Assembly: GCF_007004625.1 (NCBI RefSeq)
Contig: NZ_VIFV01000010.1
Location: forward strand, 1-64,000
DNA: 64,000 nucleotides
Reading direction: 5' to 3'
DNA from: Planococcus salinarum
GTDB taxonomy: Bacteria; Bacillota; Bacilli; Bacillales_A; Planococcaceae
Part shown: piece by piece, positions 7,933 through 16,968 of the stretch
Layout: every line of letters starts with the position of its first letter
How positions within the stretch are numbered: position 1 is the first letter of the stretch
Notes under the pieces: model-generated
Databases searched by the model: none
Told to the model about the DNA's origin: nothing
Seen by the model: the letters and a program-made list of their open reading frames with translations, nothing else
Translations under genes and position numbers: made by a program

Positions 7933-9492
7933 GTGGAATATGTTGTTGAAATGCTGAATATCCGTAAGGAATTCGGAAACTTTGTCGCCAATGACAATAT
8001 CACCCTGCAATTAAAGAAAGGCGAAATACATGCCTTACTGGGTGAAAACGGTGCTGGAAAATCGACATTGATGAACGTCCTCTTCGGGCTGTATCAGCCA
8101 GAAGGCGGAGAAATTCGTGTTCGCGGGAAAAAAGTGGATATCACAAATCCGAATATCGCCAATGATTTGGGGATCGGTATGGTTCACCAGCATTTCATGC
8201 TGGTTGAAAACTTTTCTGTTACCGAAAATATCATTCTGGGATCAGAACCGACCAAGCTCGGTGTGACCAATAAGAAAGATGCGGCACAAAAAGTTCAGGC
8301 TTTGTCGGAACAATATGGTCTGAATGTGGATCCATATGCAATCATTGAAGATATTTCGGTCGGGATGCAACAACGGGTGGAAATTTTGAAAACGCTTTAT
8401 CGCGGAGCTGAAATCCTGATTTTTGATGAACCGACTGCTTCACTGACTCCACAGGAAATCATTGAATTGACTCAAATTATGAAACGCCTGGTTGCTGAAG
8501 GCAAATCCATTATTTTAATTACGCATAAACTGAAGGAAATCATGGATATTTCTGACCGGGTTACTGTTATAAGAAAAGGTGAAGGAATCGGGACAGTTGT
8601 CACATCTGAAACAAATCCGAGCGAACTCGCGTCTTTGATGGTTGGAAGGCAGGTCGAATTTACGACTGAAAAAGGCCCTGCATTTCCGAAGGATGAAGTT
8701 CTTGATATCCATAATCTGGTAGTTGAAGATTATCGCGGCGTCGAGAAAGTCAAAAACTTGAACTTGAATGTACGCAAAGGTGAAATTGTTGGCATTGCCG
8801 GAATAGATGGCAACGGACAATCCGAGTTGATCGAAGCAATTACCGGATTACGAAAAGTGAAAAGTGGTACCATTCGCATCAACGAAAAGGATGTTACGGG
8901 ATTAAAGCCCCGTAAAGTCACAGAATCCGGTGTAGGGCACATCCCGCAGGATCGCCACAAACATGGTCTTGTGCTGGATTTCCCGATAGGACACAATATT
9001 GCCCTTCAGACATATTACAAATCACCGATATCAAAAAACGGCATTATCGATTATGACAAGATCAACGAAAAAGCGAAGCAGGTCATAGCTGATTTCGATG
9101 TCCGGACACAAGGGCCACACGAGCCGGCGCGGGCGCTGTCAGGAGGTAACCAGCAAAAAGCGATCATCGGGCGTGAAGTCGATCGGGATCCGGATCTGTT
9201 AATTGCCGCATTGCCGACACGCGGCCTGGATGTTGGTGCAATCGAATTCATCCATAGCCGCCTGATTGAACAGCGTGATAACGGGAAAGCGGTCCTGTTG
9301 ATTTCTTTTGAACTCGATGAGGTCATGAATGTTTCGGATCGAATCGCTGTTATTCATGACGGTGAGATTGTTGATATTGTGACTCCGGAAACTACCACGG
9401 AGCAGGAGCTCGGGCTGTTGATGGCCGGGCATAAAAATGGCGCTGGCGTAAAAGGCGTAGATAAGGAGGGTGAGGATCAGCATGTCGAATAG
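7933..9492 (+). CDS. nupO: Nucleoside ABC transporter ATP-binding protein (two ATPase domains)
   Basis: Cytoplasmic engine of the nucleoside importer: 519 residues with duplicated ABC domains, as in sugar/nucleoside (RbsA-like) transporters. The first half has Walker A GENGAGKST, signature SVGMQQR and Walker B ILIFDEPTA. The second half has a degenerate Walker A (GIDGNGQSE), signature LSGGNQQK and ALPTRGLDVGA in place of the usual Walker B/D-loop, so it probably hydrolyses ATP poorly. GTG at 7933 after GAGGGAGTG gives MEYVVEMLNIRK, the family start; another GTG lies at 7924. Its end overlaps the first permease gene by 11 bases. Confidence 0.94.
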   Translation: MEYVVEMLNIRKEFGNFVANDNITLQLKKGEIHALLGENGAGKSTLMNVLFGLYQPEGGEIRVRGKKVDITNPNIANDLGIGMVHQHFMLVENFSVTENIILGSEPTKLGVTNKKDAAQKVQALSEQYGLNVDPYAIIEDISVGMQQRVEILKTLYRGAEILIFDEPTASLTPQEIIELTQIMKRLVAEGKSIILITHKLKEIMDISDRVTVIRKGEGIGTVVTSETNPSELASLMVGRQVEFTTEKGPAFPKDEVLDIHNLVVEDYRGVEKVKNLNLNVRKGEIVGIAGIDGNGQSELIEAITGLRKVKSGTIRINEKDVTGLKPRKVTESGVGHIPQDRHKHGLVLDFPIGHNIALQTYYKSPISKNGIIDYDKINEKAKQVIADFDVRTQGPHEPARALSGGNQQKAIIGREVDRDPDLLIAALPTRGLDVGAIEFIHSRLIEQRDNGKAVLLISFELDEVMNVSDRIAVIHDGEIVDIVTPETTTEQELGLLMAGHKNGAGVKGVDKEGEDQHVE

Positions 9493-10531
9493 AGCAACCA
9501 ATATTCTGGTCCCCCTGATATCCGTTATTCTGGGCTTGCTGGTCGGAGCGATTATCATGCTGGTCAGTGGATACAACCCGATTAGAGGATACACAGCTTT
9601 ATGGAATGGGATTTTTGGGGATCTTTATACAATAGGAGAAACTCTCCGACAAATAACACCTTATTTATTGGCTGGTCTGGCAGTAGCCTTTGCATTCCGG
9701 TCCGGATTATTCAACATCGGGGTCGAAGGACAATTGATTGTCGGCTGGTTTGCAGCCGCATATGTGGGTGTTGCTGTTGAGCTACCTAAAATTATCCATT
9801 TACCGCTTGCAATTTTGGCTGCAGCGGTTGCCGGTGCTTTATGGGGCTTCGTGCCGGGGCTTTTAAAAGCTAAGTTTCGGGTGCATGAAGTAATTGTGAC
9901 GATCATGATGAACTATATCGCTCTCCACGTAACCAATGCATTGATCAAAACGGTTTCGGGTGGAGGAGACCGCACGGAATTAATCTTTACAAGCGCTTCA
10001 TTGCGTTCGGAATTCTTACAGAACCTGACGGAATTTTCACGCCTCCATTACGGAATTCTGTTGGCTTTGGTCATGGTTGGTGTGATGTGGCTGATCCTGG
10101 AGAAGACAACGTTGGGCTTTGAATTGAAAGCTGTTGGGTTCAACCAGAATGCATCCGAATATGCAGGGATGAACGTTAACAAGAATATTATTTTGGCAAT
10201 GGTCATTTCTGGAGCATTTGCCGGGATGGCCGGAGCGATGGAAGCGCTGGGAACATTTGAATATGTTTCCTCCAAAGGCGGATTTACCGGAATCGGATTT
10301 GATGGTATCGCTGTCGCTCTATTGGGTATGAATACTCCGATTGGTGTCATTTTTGGTGCGACACTTTTCGGCTCTTTGAAATATGGTGCACTTAATATGC
10401 CAAACGAAGCACAAATTCCGATGGAAATTGTGGAAATCGTTATTGCTGTCATCATATTCTTTGTAGCTTCCGGCTATGTGATCCGCCTGTTCTTGCTGCG
10501 GGCAGCAAATAAGAAGAAGGAGGTGAAGTAA
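9482..10531 (+). CDS. nupP: Nucleoside ABC transporter permease 1
   Basis: 349-residue integral membrane protein of the BPD_transp_2 (branched-chain amino acid/ribose/BMP) permease family with about 8-10 hydrophobic segments and the conserved GLFNIGVEGQL and EYAGMNVN...SGAFAGMAGAMEALG segments. ATG 9482 follows AAGGAGGGTGAGG at 9462-9474 and overlaps the ATPase gene, indicating translational coupling. Forms a heterodimeric channel with the next gene product. Confidence 0.94.
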   Translation: MSNRATNILVPLISVILGLLVGAIIMLVSGYNPIRGYTALWNGIFGDLYTIGETLRQITPYLLAGLAVAFAFRSGLFNIGVEGQLIVGWFAAAYVGVAVELPKIIHLPLAILAAAVAGALWGFVPGLLKAKFRVHEVIVTIMMNYIALHVTNALIKTVSGGGDRTELIFTSASLRSEFLQNLTEFSRLHYGILLALVMVGVMWLILEKTTLGFELKAVGFNQNASEYAGMNVNKNIILAMVISGAFAGMAGAMEALGTFEYVSSKGGFTGIGFDGIAVALLGMNTPIGVIFGATLFGSLKYGALNMPNEAQIPMEIVEIVIAVIIFFVASGYVIRLFLLRAANKKKEVK

Positions 10532-10532
10532 T

Positions 10533-11492
10533 ATGACATTCCTTGAAGTATTATATTTCATCGTTCCTTCTGCCATATTTTACGCTGCTCCGTTGATTCT
10601 GGTTGCAATTGGCGGCGTGTTTTCTGAAAGATCGGGTGTTGTCAACATCGGTCTGGAAGGATTGATGGTGATTGGTGCCTTTACCGGTATTCTGTTCAAT
10701 CTTTTCTACGCTGATACCTTCGGTGGGGCCACTCCTTGGCTGGCACTTATCGCCGCCATGGTAGCGGCACTGCTCCTGTCGCTGCTGCATGCCGTGGCGT
10801 CAATTTCATTCCGCGCCGATCAGGTTGTGTCCGGTGTCGCCATCAACTTGCTGGCAATCGCCCTGGCACTGTATCTTGTGAAAAAGATATTCGGTAAAGG
10901 ACAGACGGATTTCATCACTGAACGTTTTGCACGTTATAGTGTGCCAGTGCTGTCTGATATTCCTTTTATTGGAGATCTATTCTTTAAATCGATTTACAAT
11001 ACGTCATTTTTCGCAATTGCTGTGGCGATCCTTGCCTGGTTTGTCATCTATAAGACACCGTTCGGGCTTCGCCTGAGAGCGGTTGGTGAACATCCGATGG
11101 CTGCTGACACGATGGGTATTAATGTTACGAGAATGCGTTATATCGCTGTAATGATTTCCGGTGCTCTTGCCGGCATCGGCGGTGCAATTTATGCGCAGAC
11201 GATTTCCAATGATTTCGGCCATGCCACGATCAATGGACAGGGGTTCATGGCGCTTGCTGCCATGATCTTTGGTAAATGGCATCCGCTTGGTGCGATGGGC
11301 GCCGCTCTTTTCTTCGGGTTGGCTCAATCATTGAGTATCGCGGGATCATCGATTCCTTATATTCAAAATATACCAAGTGTGTTCCTGCTGATTTTGCCTT
11401 ACGTTTTGACAATATTGGCACTTGCAGGATTTATCGGCAAAGCCAATGCACCGAAAGCGATTGGCAAGCCTTATATCAAAGGTGAACGATAA
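10533..11492 (+). CDS. nupQ: Nucleoside ABC transporter permease 2
   Basis: 319-residue permease of the same family, with GVVNIGLEGLMV and AVGEHPMAADTMGINV segments and a repeated hydrophobic pattern. Only one base separates it from permease 1; the ribosome site AAGAAGGAGGTGAAG lies in the end of that gene. Last gene of the importer operon, followed by a terminator. Confidence 0.94.
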   Translation: MTFLEVLYFIVPSAIFYAAPLILVAIGGVFSERSGVVNIGLEGLMVIGAFTGILFNLFYADTFGGATPWLALIAAMVAALLLSLLHAVASISFRADQVVSGVAINLLAIALALYLVKKIFGKGQTDFITERFARYSVPVLSDIPFIGDLFFKSIYNTSFFAIAVAILAWFVIYKTPFGLRLRAVGEHPMAADTMGINVTRMRYIAVMISGALAGIGGAIYAQTISNDFGHATINGQGFMALAAMIFGKWHPLGAMGAALFFGLAQSLSIAGSSIPYIQNIPSVFLLILPYVLTILALAGFIGKANAPKAIGKPYIKGER

Positions 11493-11508
11493 GATTCTAC
11501 TATATAAA

Positions 11509-11535
11509 AGAGCCGTCCAAGCGACGGCTTTTTTT
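11509..11535 (+). terminator. Terminator of the nucleoside importer operon
   Basis: AGCCGTC (11511-11517) / GACGGCT (11523-11529) hairpin followed by T7. Confidence 0.9.
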
Positions 11536-11539
11536 CTTT

Positions 11540-11735
11540 ATGGTCCAGACTCCCGTGGCCCAGCTCTTCGGGTCATAAGCCAAACAAGCTGCGTGGCAAA
11601 GAGCGCCACTTCTCTGGGTCGCCTTATACCTGTCAGAGCTGAACAGGCACTTCCGTTTTTCGCGACTGTGCGGCTTAAAACATGCCGCTTCGCCAGATTG
11701 TCTTATGCCTTTCAGAGCTCAACAGGCGCAGTCGC
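11540..11735 (+). repeat. Tandem structured intergenic repeat, two units
   Basis: Two related units share CTTATRCCTKTCAGAGCT (11623-11640 and 11702-11719) followed by SAACAGGC. The second unit is closed by GCGACTG (11662-11668) / CAGTCGC (11729-11735) and followed by TTTTC, so it may also terminate transcription. The first has internal stems around GGGTCATAAGCC and GCGTGGC/GCCAC. It resembles imperfect-palindrome repeats common between Bacillales genes; function unknown. It fills the gap before ymfF and happens to be open in the ymfF frame, but has no start signals. Confidence 0.65.
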
Positions 11736-11745
11736 TTTTCTTTAT

Positions 11746-11775
11746 TTGCAATTGGCTGAAACAGTTCGGTATAGT
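11746..11775 (+). promoter_or_regulatory. Promoter of the ymfF operon
   Basis: TTGCAA (11746-11751), 18-base spacer, TATAGT (11770-11775), 31 bases before the ymfF start. Confidence 0.6.
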
Positions 11776-11805
11776 AAAAGAATGAACAATGAGAGGGGAT
11801 TCCTA

Positions 11806-13080
11806 ATGTTTGAAACTATCAGACTCGCAAAAGGCGTGAATGTCCACGTCAACGAAACTACACAATTCAAAACGATTAATATTTCAATAAAATTTAAAGA
11901 TAAACTTTCCAAAGAAAAAGCATCGGCACGCTCGATTCTGGCAAACGTCCTGCAGCACAGCAACGAAGCTTACCCGTCCCATACTGCCCTTCGGATGGTG
12001 TTGGACGATTTATACGGAACTTCGCTGTATATGGACAGTTCCAAACGTGGAAATGAACATATTGTGAGCCTGAACGTCGAGACAGTGAATGATCAGTATC
12101 TTTCAGAAAGCGGCGTGCTCGAAAAAGTATTGAATCTGATGTATCTGGTTCTTTTCAAACCGAACCTCGAGCACGACCTTTTCAAAGAAACAATTTTCCA
12201 GCGGGAGAAAAATGCGGTAAAAGAGAGAATCGAGTCTCTTATTGATGATAAGACGCGCTACGCGCAGCAGCGCATGATGGACCTGGCACTGCCGGACCAC
12301 CCGGCATCCATCCCGGCAACCGGTACAATCGAAGAAGTTGAAGCGATCAGCAACGAAAAGCTGATGGAAGAATACCGCACGATGATTGAGTCCAATGAAG
12401 TGGAAATCTATGCAGTCGGCGATGTGAAACCTGAAACGATCGCAGCATATATCAGAGATTACTTCCATTTCACGGACAGGGAGAAACCTCTCGCTGCACC
12501 TTCAATGGAATTGAAAAAACCGGCACAGCAGCGGGTTGCTGAATTTGAGGACATGAAACAAGGCAAATTGCATATGACGTTTTTCAGCCCGGTGACATTC
12601 CGTGATGAAAAATTCCCTGTCATGCAATTATTCAACGGGATTTTCGGCGGTTATGCGCATTCGAAATTGTTCGTCAATATCCGCGAAAAAGAGAGCATGG
12701 CCTATTATGTATCGAGTTCATATTCCTCCCAGTTCGGCCTGATGTTTGTGTTGGCCGGAATTGATGGAAAACTTGAAGAAAAGGCAGTCAAACTGATACT
12801 GCAGCAATTGGAAGAAATCAAAGCCGGAAATATAACGGACGTGGAATTTGGCCAGACTAAAGCGCTCCTTACCAATCAATTGACGGAAGCTCTTGATTCC
12901 GCCCGCGGCCAAATCGATATTTACGATCAATATATGGAGCTGGATGAGGGGTTCGAACCGGATTACCTGATCAGCAGATGGAATAAGGTGACAAAAGAAG
13001 ACATCGCTCAGGCAGCACAGGATCTGAGCCTGGAAATGACGTATTTCCTGTCAGGAAAGGAAAGTGAAATAAATGCATAA
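11806..13080 (+). CDS. ymfF: M16 family metallopeptidase homologue, probably inactive (YmfF)
   Basis: 424-residue insulinase/M16-fold protein. The zinc-ligand motif HxxEH is not present at the N-terminal position where the next gene product has it (here ILANVLQHSNEAYPS), so it is probably a non-catalytic partner, comparable to the alpha subunit of mitochondrial processing peptidase. ATG 11806 preceded by GAGAGGGG; the frame stays open upstream through a repeat and is not translated from there. Its stop overlaps ymfH by 8 bases. Substrate unknown. Confidence 0.88.
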   Translation: MFETIRLAKGVNVHVNETTQFKTINISIKFKDKLSKEKASARSILANVLQHSNEAYPSHTALRMVLDDLYGTSLYMDSSKRGNEHIVSLNVETVNDQYLSESGVLEKVLNLMYLVLFKPNLEHDLFKETIFQREKNAVKERIESLIDDKTRYAQQRMMDLALPDHPASIPATGTIEEVEAISNEKLMEEYRTMIESNEVEIYAVGDVKPETIAAYIRDYFHFTDREKPLAAPSMELKKPAQQRVAEFEDMKQGKLHMTFFSPVTFRDEKFPVMQLFNGIFGGYAHSKLFVNIREKESMAYYVSSSYSSQFGLMFVLAGIDGKLEEKAVKLILQQLEEIKAGNITDVEFGQTKALLTNQLTEALDSARGQIDIYDQYMELDEGFEPDYLISRWNKVTKEDIAQAAQDLSLEMTYFLSGKESEINA

Positions 13081-14377
13081 AGTGGAATTCAAACAATTGG
13101 ACGAAACCTTATACCATGAAAAATTGGACAACGGCCTTGAAGTGTTCATTTTGCCGAAAAAAGGGTTTTCCAAGACCTTTGCTACTTTCACCACCAAATA
13201 TGGTTCGATTGATAACCACTTTGTTCCCCGCGGTGAAAAGGAAGCGATCAAAGTACCTGATGGCATCGCCCATTTTTTGGAACATAAAATGTTTGAAAAA
13301 GAAGAAGGAGATATTTTTCAGCAGTTCAGCAAACAGGGAGCATCAGCCAACGCGTTTACATCGTTTACGCGGACAGCATACCTGTTTTCAGCCACAGGGC
13401 AGCTGAATGAAAATATCGAAACCCTGCTTGATTTTGTCCAGGAACCTTATTTCACGGAATCGACCGTGGAAAAGGAGAAAGGCATCATTGCACAGGAAAT
13501 CACCATGTACGATGACCAGCCGGATTGGCGCCTGTATTTCGGCATCATCGAAAATATGTATAAGAACCATCCGGTGAAAATCGATATTGCCGGAACTGTG
13601 GAGTCGATCCAGGACATCACTGCCGAACACTTGTATACCTGCTACAACACCTTTTACCATCCTTCCAATATGGTGCTGTTCGTCGTGGGCGCAGTGGACC
13701 CGGAAGCGATGATGAAGCTGGTCAAAGAAAACCAGTCACGCAAAACGTTTGAGGATGCACATGAAATCGAGAGAATCTTTCCGGATGAACCGGTCGAAAC
13801 AGCGGTTAAGGAACGCGTGCTGACGATGAGCGTTCAGAAGCCGAAAGTTTTCGTCGGCATCAAGCCGGAGAAGATGGACATGCAAGGATCGGAAATGCTG
13901 AAACATGAACTTGCTGCCGAACTGGCCTTTGAGTTGCTGTTTGGCCGGACTTCCGATTTCTACCATAATGCTTATGAGAAAAACTGGATTGATGAGTCCT
14001 ATTCTTTCGATTACTCACTGGAGAACGGATTCGGATATGCCATTATCGGATCGGATACAGCCGAACCACAGATCCTGGCAGATGAAATAAAACATACCAT
14101 CGCCAATGCAGTTGAAAAATGGCCATTTGGACAGGCGGACCTCGACCGCATGCGCCGCAAGAAAATAGGCTTTTTCCTTCGGGCATTGAATTCCCCGGAG
14201 TATATCGCCAACCAGTTTACCCGTTACACATTCAACGGGATGAATCTTTTTGAGGTCGTACCGGTTCTTGAGGAAATCGAAGTGACGGACCTGCAGCAGG
14301 CATTTGCCCTGGTCAGTGCCGAAAGCCAGCAGTCCGTCTTTACGATCGAGCCGCCAGCCAAGAAGGAAGCGGAGTGA
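13073..14377 (+). CDS. ymfH: M16 family zinc peptidase (YmfH)
   Basis: 434 residues. The inverted zinc-binding motif HFLEH (67-71) and downstream Glu in KGIIAQEITMY (about 139-149) form the M16 active site. Expected to pair with YmfF as an active/inactive heterodimer clamp digesting peptides in the cytoplasm (no signal peptide). ATG 13073 overlaps ymfF; the stop overlaps the GTG of ymfI (GTGA). The biological substrate is not established. Confidence 0.92.
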   Translation: MHKVEFKQLDETLYHEKLDNGLEVFILPKKGFSKTFATFTTKYGSIDNHFVPRGEKEAIKVPDGIAHFLEHKMFEKEEGDIFQQFSKQGASANAFTSFTRTAYLFSATGQLNENIETLLDFVQEPYFTESTVEKEKGIIAQEITMYDDQPDWRLYFGIIENMYKNHPVKIDIAGTVESIQDITAEHLYTCYNTFYHPSNMVLFVVGAVDPEAMMKLVKENQSRKTFEDAHEIERIFPDEPVETAVKERVLTMSVQKPKVFVGIKPEKMDMQGSEMLKHELAAELAFELLFGRTSDFYHNAYEKNWIDESYSFDYSLENGFGYAIIGSDTAEPQILADEIKHTIANAVEKWPFGQADLDRMRRKKIGFFLRALNSPEYIANQFTRYTFNGMNLFEVVPVLEEIEVTDLQQAFALVSAESQQSVFTIEPPAKKEAE

Positions 14378-15093
14378 AGAAATTCGCCCTTGTTATGGGG
14401 GCTTCCGGAGAAATCGGGGAAAGCATTTCCCGCGTACTCGCTGCTTCGGGCTGGTCACTTTACCTTCATTGGAATACGAACCCGCCAGTCGAATTGGCGT
14501 CTTTCCTTCGAGAGGCTTATCCGCAGCTTGAGATTATCGAAGTTCATGCGGACCTTTCCAAGCCTGGTGCTTCGGAACGTCTGGCGAGCCAGGTGTTTGA
14601 TGTATCCTGCATCGTTGTGGCGAGCGGCCACGCACTGGTGAAAATGCTGATGGATACGGATGATGGCGAAATGGATAGGCTTTGGCAGGTGCACGTTCAA
14701 AACCCTGTCTCCGCAATCCGGCAATTGTCGCATATATTCCAACGACATCCGAAATCCTATATTGTATTTATCTCCTCCATCTGGGGCGAAACAGGAGCTT
14801 CGATGGAAACTGTCTATTCCGCTGTGAAAGGGGCGCAGCTGGCATTTGTAAAAGCCTGTGCAAAAGAAATGGCTTCCTCAGGAACCCGGGTCAACGCCGT
14901 TGCACCCGGGTTTATCATGACCAAAATGAACAACGCGCTGGATCCCGCCGAACTGGAATCGATTCGTGAGGAAATCCCTCTTGGCATCGGCAAAACACAG
15001 GATGTCGCAGATGCGGTGGACTTTCTGGTGAGCGGAAAAGCGGACTATATTACTGGTCAGACTTTGCGAATAAACGGCGGCTGGCATATGTGA
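14374..15093 (+). CDS. ymfI: SDR family oxidoreductase, EF-P 5-aminopentanone reductase type (YmfI)
   Basis: 239-residue short-chain dehydrogenase with glycine-rich NAD(P) motif GASGEIGE (about 9-16), catalytic Ser in FISSIWG, and YSAVK (Tyr/Lys). In B. subtilis YmfI reduces the 5-aminopentanone group on Lys32 of elongation factor P to 5-aminopentanol; the same role is inferred from synteny. GTG start at 14374 overlaps the ymfH stop in a GTGA, indicating translational coupling with the peptidase pair. Confidence 0.88.
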   Translation: MKKFALVMGASGEIGESISRVLAASGWSLYLHWNTNPPVELASFLREAYPQLEIIEVHADLSKPGASERLASQVFDVSCIVVASGHALVKMLMDTDDGEMDRLWQVHVQNPVSAIRQLSHIFQRHPKSYIVFISSIWGETGASMETVYSAVKGAQLAFVKACAKEMASSGTRVNAVAPGFIMTKMNNALDPAELESIREEIPLGIGKTQDVADAVDFLVSGKADYITGQTLRINGGWHM

Positions 15094-15203
15094 ATGCCTT
15101 ATTGCTTATTCTTTTGACGACCCCTTTTATTGCAGCACTAAATCAGCTATTATAAGAGGATAGGAATTTACTGAAAAATTGATAGCGAAAGGTCGGACGC
15201 TCA

Positions 15204-16007
15204 ATGAGAGAATGGTATTTTGAATACGAAATTCAAGTGAACCGTCCGGGTTTGCTGGGAGATATAGCTTCGCTTCTTGGGATGTTGCGCGTTAATATTG
15301 TCACCATCAATGGTGTCGACCAGGGGCGGCGGGGAATGCTCTTGCGTGCAGAGCATGATGTGCAGCTTGAACGCTTTGAACAGATCCTTTCAACCATCGA
15401 AACGATTGCGGTCACGAAATTCCGTGAGCCGAAACTGCGCGATATTCTGGCGGTCCGCCACGGACGCTATATCCAACGCGATGCCGACGACCGGAAAACA
15501 TTCCGTTTTGTCCGGGACGAACTCGGCCTCCTGGTCGATTTCATGGCGGAGATTTTTAAACAGGAAGGCCATAAACTGGTCGGACTGCGGGGCATGCCGC
15601 GTGTGGGCAAGACCGAATCCATCGTTGCTGCAAGTGTCAGTGCCAATAAAAAATGGATTTTCCTGTCATCCACTATGATCAAACAAACTGTAAGAAATCA
15701 GCTGATGGGCGATGAATTCAGTGAGAATAATATTTTCATACTGGATGGCATTGTTACACGCCGCGCCCATGATGAACGCCACATGCAGCTTGTCCGTGAA
15801 ATGATGCGTATGCCTACCATCAAAGTGGTGGAACACCCGGATATGTTCATCCAGCAATCCGAATACAGCATCGAAGATTTCGATTATATCATCGAATTGC
15901 GCCATCATCCTGATGAAGAAATTACTTATGAAATAATGGAAAAGAATAATTTTACAAATGATAAGAGCCAGATGGATGATATGTTTGGCGGCGGATTTAA
16001 TTTTTAG
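15204..16007 (+). CDS. ymfK: DUF3388 protein with ACT-like N-terminus (YmfK)
   Basis: 267 residues, always found beside ymfI/ymfM in Bacillales. The N-terminus (residues 3-75; YEIQVNRPGLLGDIASLLGM) looks like an ACT regulatory domain. The middle has a P-loop-like GMPRVGKTE near residues 130-138, and there is a charged C-terminus. Nucleotide binding is suggested but Walker B is not obvious. ATG 15204 after AAAGGTCGG. The 110-base gap before it has no ymfJ and only weak promoter-like elements. Function unknown. Confidence 0.85.
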   Translation: MREWYFEYEIQVNRPGLLGDIASLLGMLRVNIVTINGVDQGRRGMLLRAEHDVQLERFEQILSTIETIAVTKFREPKLRDILAVRHGRYIQRDADDRKTFRFVRDELGLLVDFMAEIFKQEGHKLVGLRGMPRVGKTESIVAASVSANKKWIFLSSTMIKQTVRNQLMGDEFSENNIFILDGIVTRRAHDERHMQLVREMMRMPTIKVVEHPDMFIQQSEYSIEDFDYIIELRHHPDEEITYEIMEKNNFTNDKSQMDDMFGGGFNF

Positions 16008-16024
16008 GCAGGCAGGTGATCGTG

Positions 16025-16918
16025 TTGAATGAAATGGGTACTCGTCTGAAAGAGGCGAGAATCGCAAAAGGTTACAGCCTGGAAGATTTACAGGATGTAA
16101 CCAAAATACAGAAACGCTATTTGGCGGGCATTGAAGAAGGCAATTACAGCATGATGCCCGGACAGTTTTATGTCCGTGCTTTTATAAAGCAGTATGCCGA
16201 AGCTGTCGGACTGAATGCCGATGAACTTTTGGAACAGCATAAAGCGGAAATGCCGGAGACGACAAAAGAGCAGGTCGGCAAACCGATGGCTGCACCGTCC
16301 CCGTCCCGCAGGAAATCGATTTCAAAATCGTCTTCCAACAGCCGGATCAACGAAAAAATGCCGATGATCATCGTCGCGTTGTTTATCGTTGTCATTATTT
16401 TTGTGACGTGGTTCTTCTATAATATGCTGGCGCAAAACGATCCGACGGAAGAAGAAACAGGAACGGATGACGGTCTGCAATACGAGGCTCCTGCTGAAAA
16501 TACTTCCTCCGCAACCGAGGGAGAAGCACCAGCTGATGAAGAAGAAGCGGCCGAAGAAGCAACAGAAGAGCCGGCCGAAGATGAAGCTGCAGAACCGGAC
16601 ACTGAAATTAGCGTTGCGGGAACTGACGGCCAGACGACGACATACCAATGGACAGGACCTGCTGAGCGGGAGTTGAACATGGATGTTTCCGGCCCATCAT
16701 GGGTTGCGGTCACAAATGAGAACCAAGAAGAGCTTACTACCCCAGTCGAGATGCAGGCTGGCCAAAGCGAAACCATAGATCTCACAGATGAATCTTATGT
16801 GCGCTTGCGTCTCGGTGCTGCACCGAACGTGGAACTGACGCTGAACGGTGAATCGATCGAATATGAACAGGATCTGACAACGCAAAACATTGTCATTGAA
16901 TTTACAGACGCTGAATAG
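16025..16918 (+). CDS. rodZ: RodZ-like helix-turn-helix membrane protein (YmfM)
   Basis: N-terminal cytoplasmic HTH (about residues 4-70; GTRLKEARIAKGYSLEDLQ), Ser/Arg linker, one membrane span near 115-137 (IIVALFIVVIIFVTWFFY), a Glu/Ala-rich acidic stretch and a C-terminal beta domain (DUF4115). This is the layout of RodZ, which links MreB filaments to the cell-wall elongation complex. Start uncertain: TTG 16025 has the best spacing from AGGTGATC (16014-16021), but GTG 16022, GTG 16016 and ATG 16031 are in frame. A terminator follows, partly overlapping the stop. Confidence 0.85.
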   Translation: MNEMGTRLKEARIAKGYSLEDLQDVTKIQKRYLAGIEEGNYSMMPGQFYVRAFIKQYAEAVGLNADELLEQHKAEMPETTKEQVGKPMAAPSPSRRKSISKSSSNSRINEKMPMIIVALFIVVIIFVTWFFYNMLAQNDPTEEETGTDDGLQYEAPAENTSSATEGEAPADEEEAAEEATEEPAEDEAAEPDTEISVAGTDGQTTTYQWTGPAERELNMDVSGPSWVAVTNENQEELTTPVEMQAGQSETIDLTDESYVRLRLGAAPNVELTLNGESIEYEQDLTTQNIVIEFTDAE

Positions 16919-16943
16919 CCATCTAAACAGATGGCTATTTTTC
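16914..16943 (+). terminator. Terminator after rodZ
   Basis: AATAGCCATCT (16914-16924) / AGATGGCTATT (16929-16939) followed by T residues. The stem includes the rodZ stop codon. Confidence 0.85.
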
Positions 16944-16968
16944 TTGAAAGAAAGGAAGGGGAAGAAAA

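Noticed and set aside
11422-11805. 128-codon N-terminal extension of the ymfF frame
   Set aside because: Runs through the end of the permease gene, a terminator and the tandem repeat. The promoter and ribosome site fit ATG 11806.
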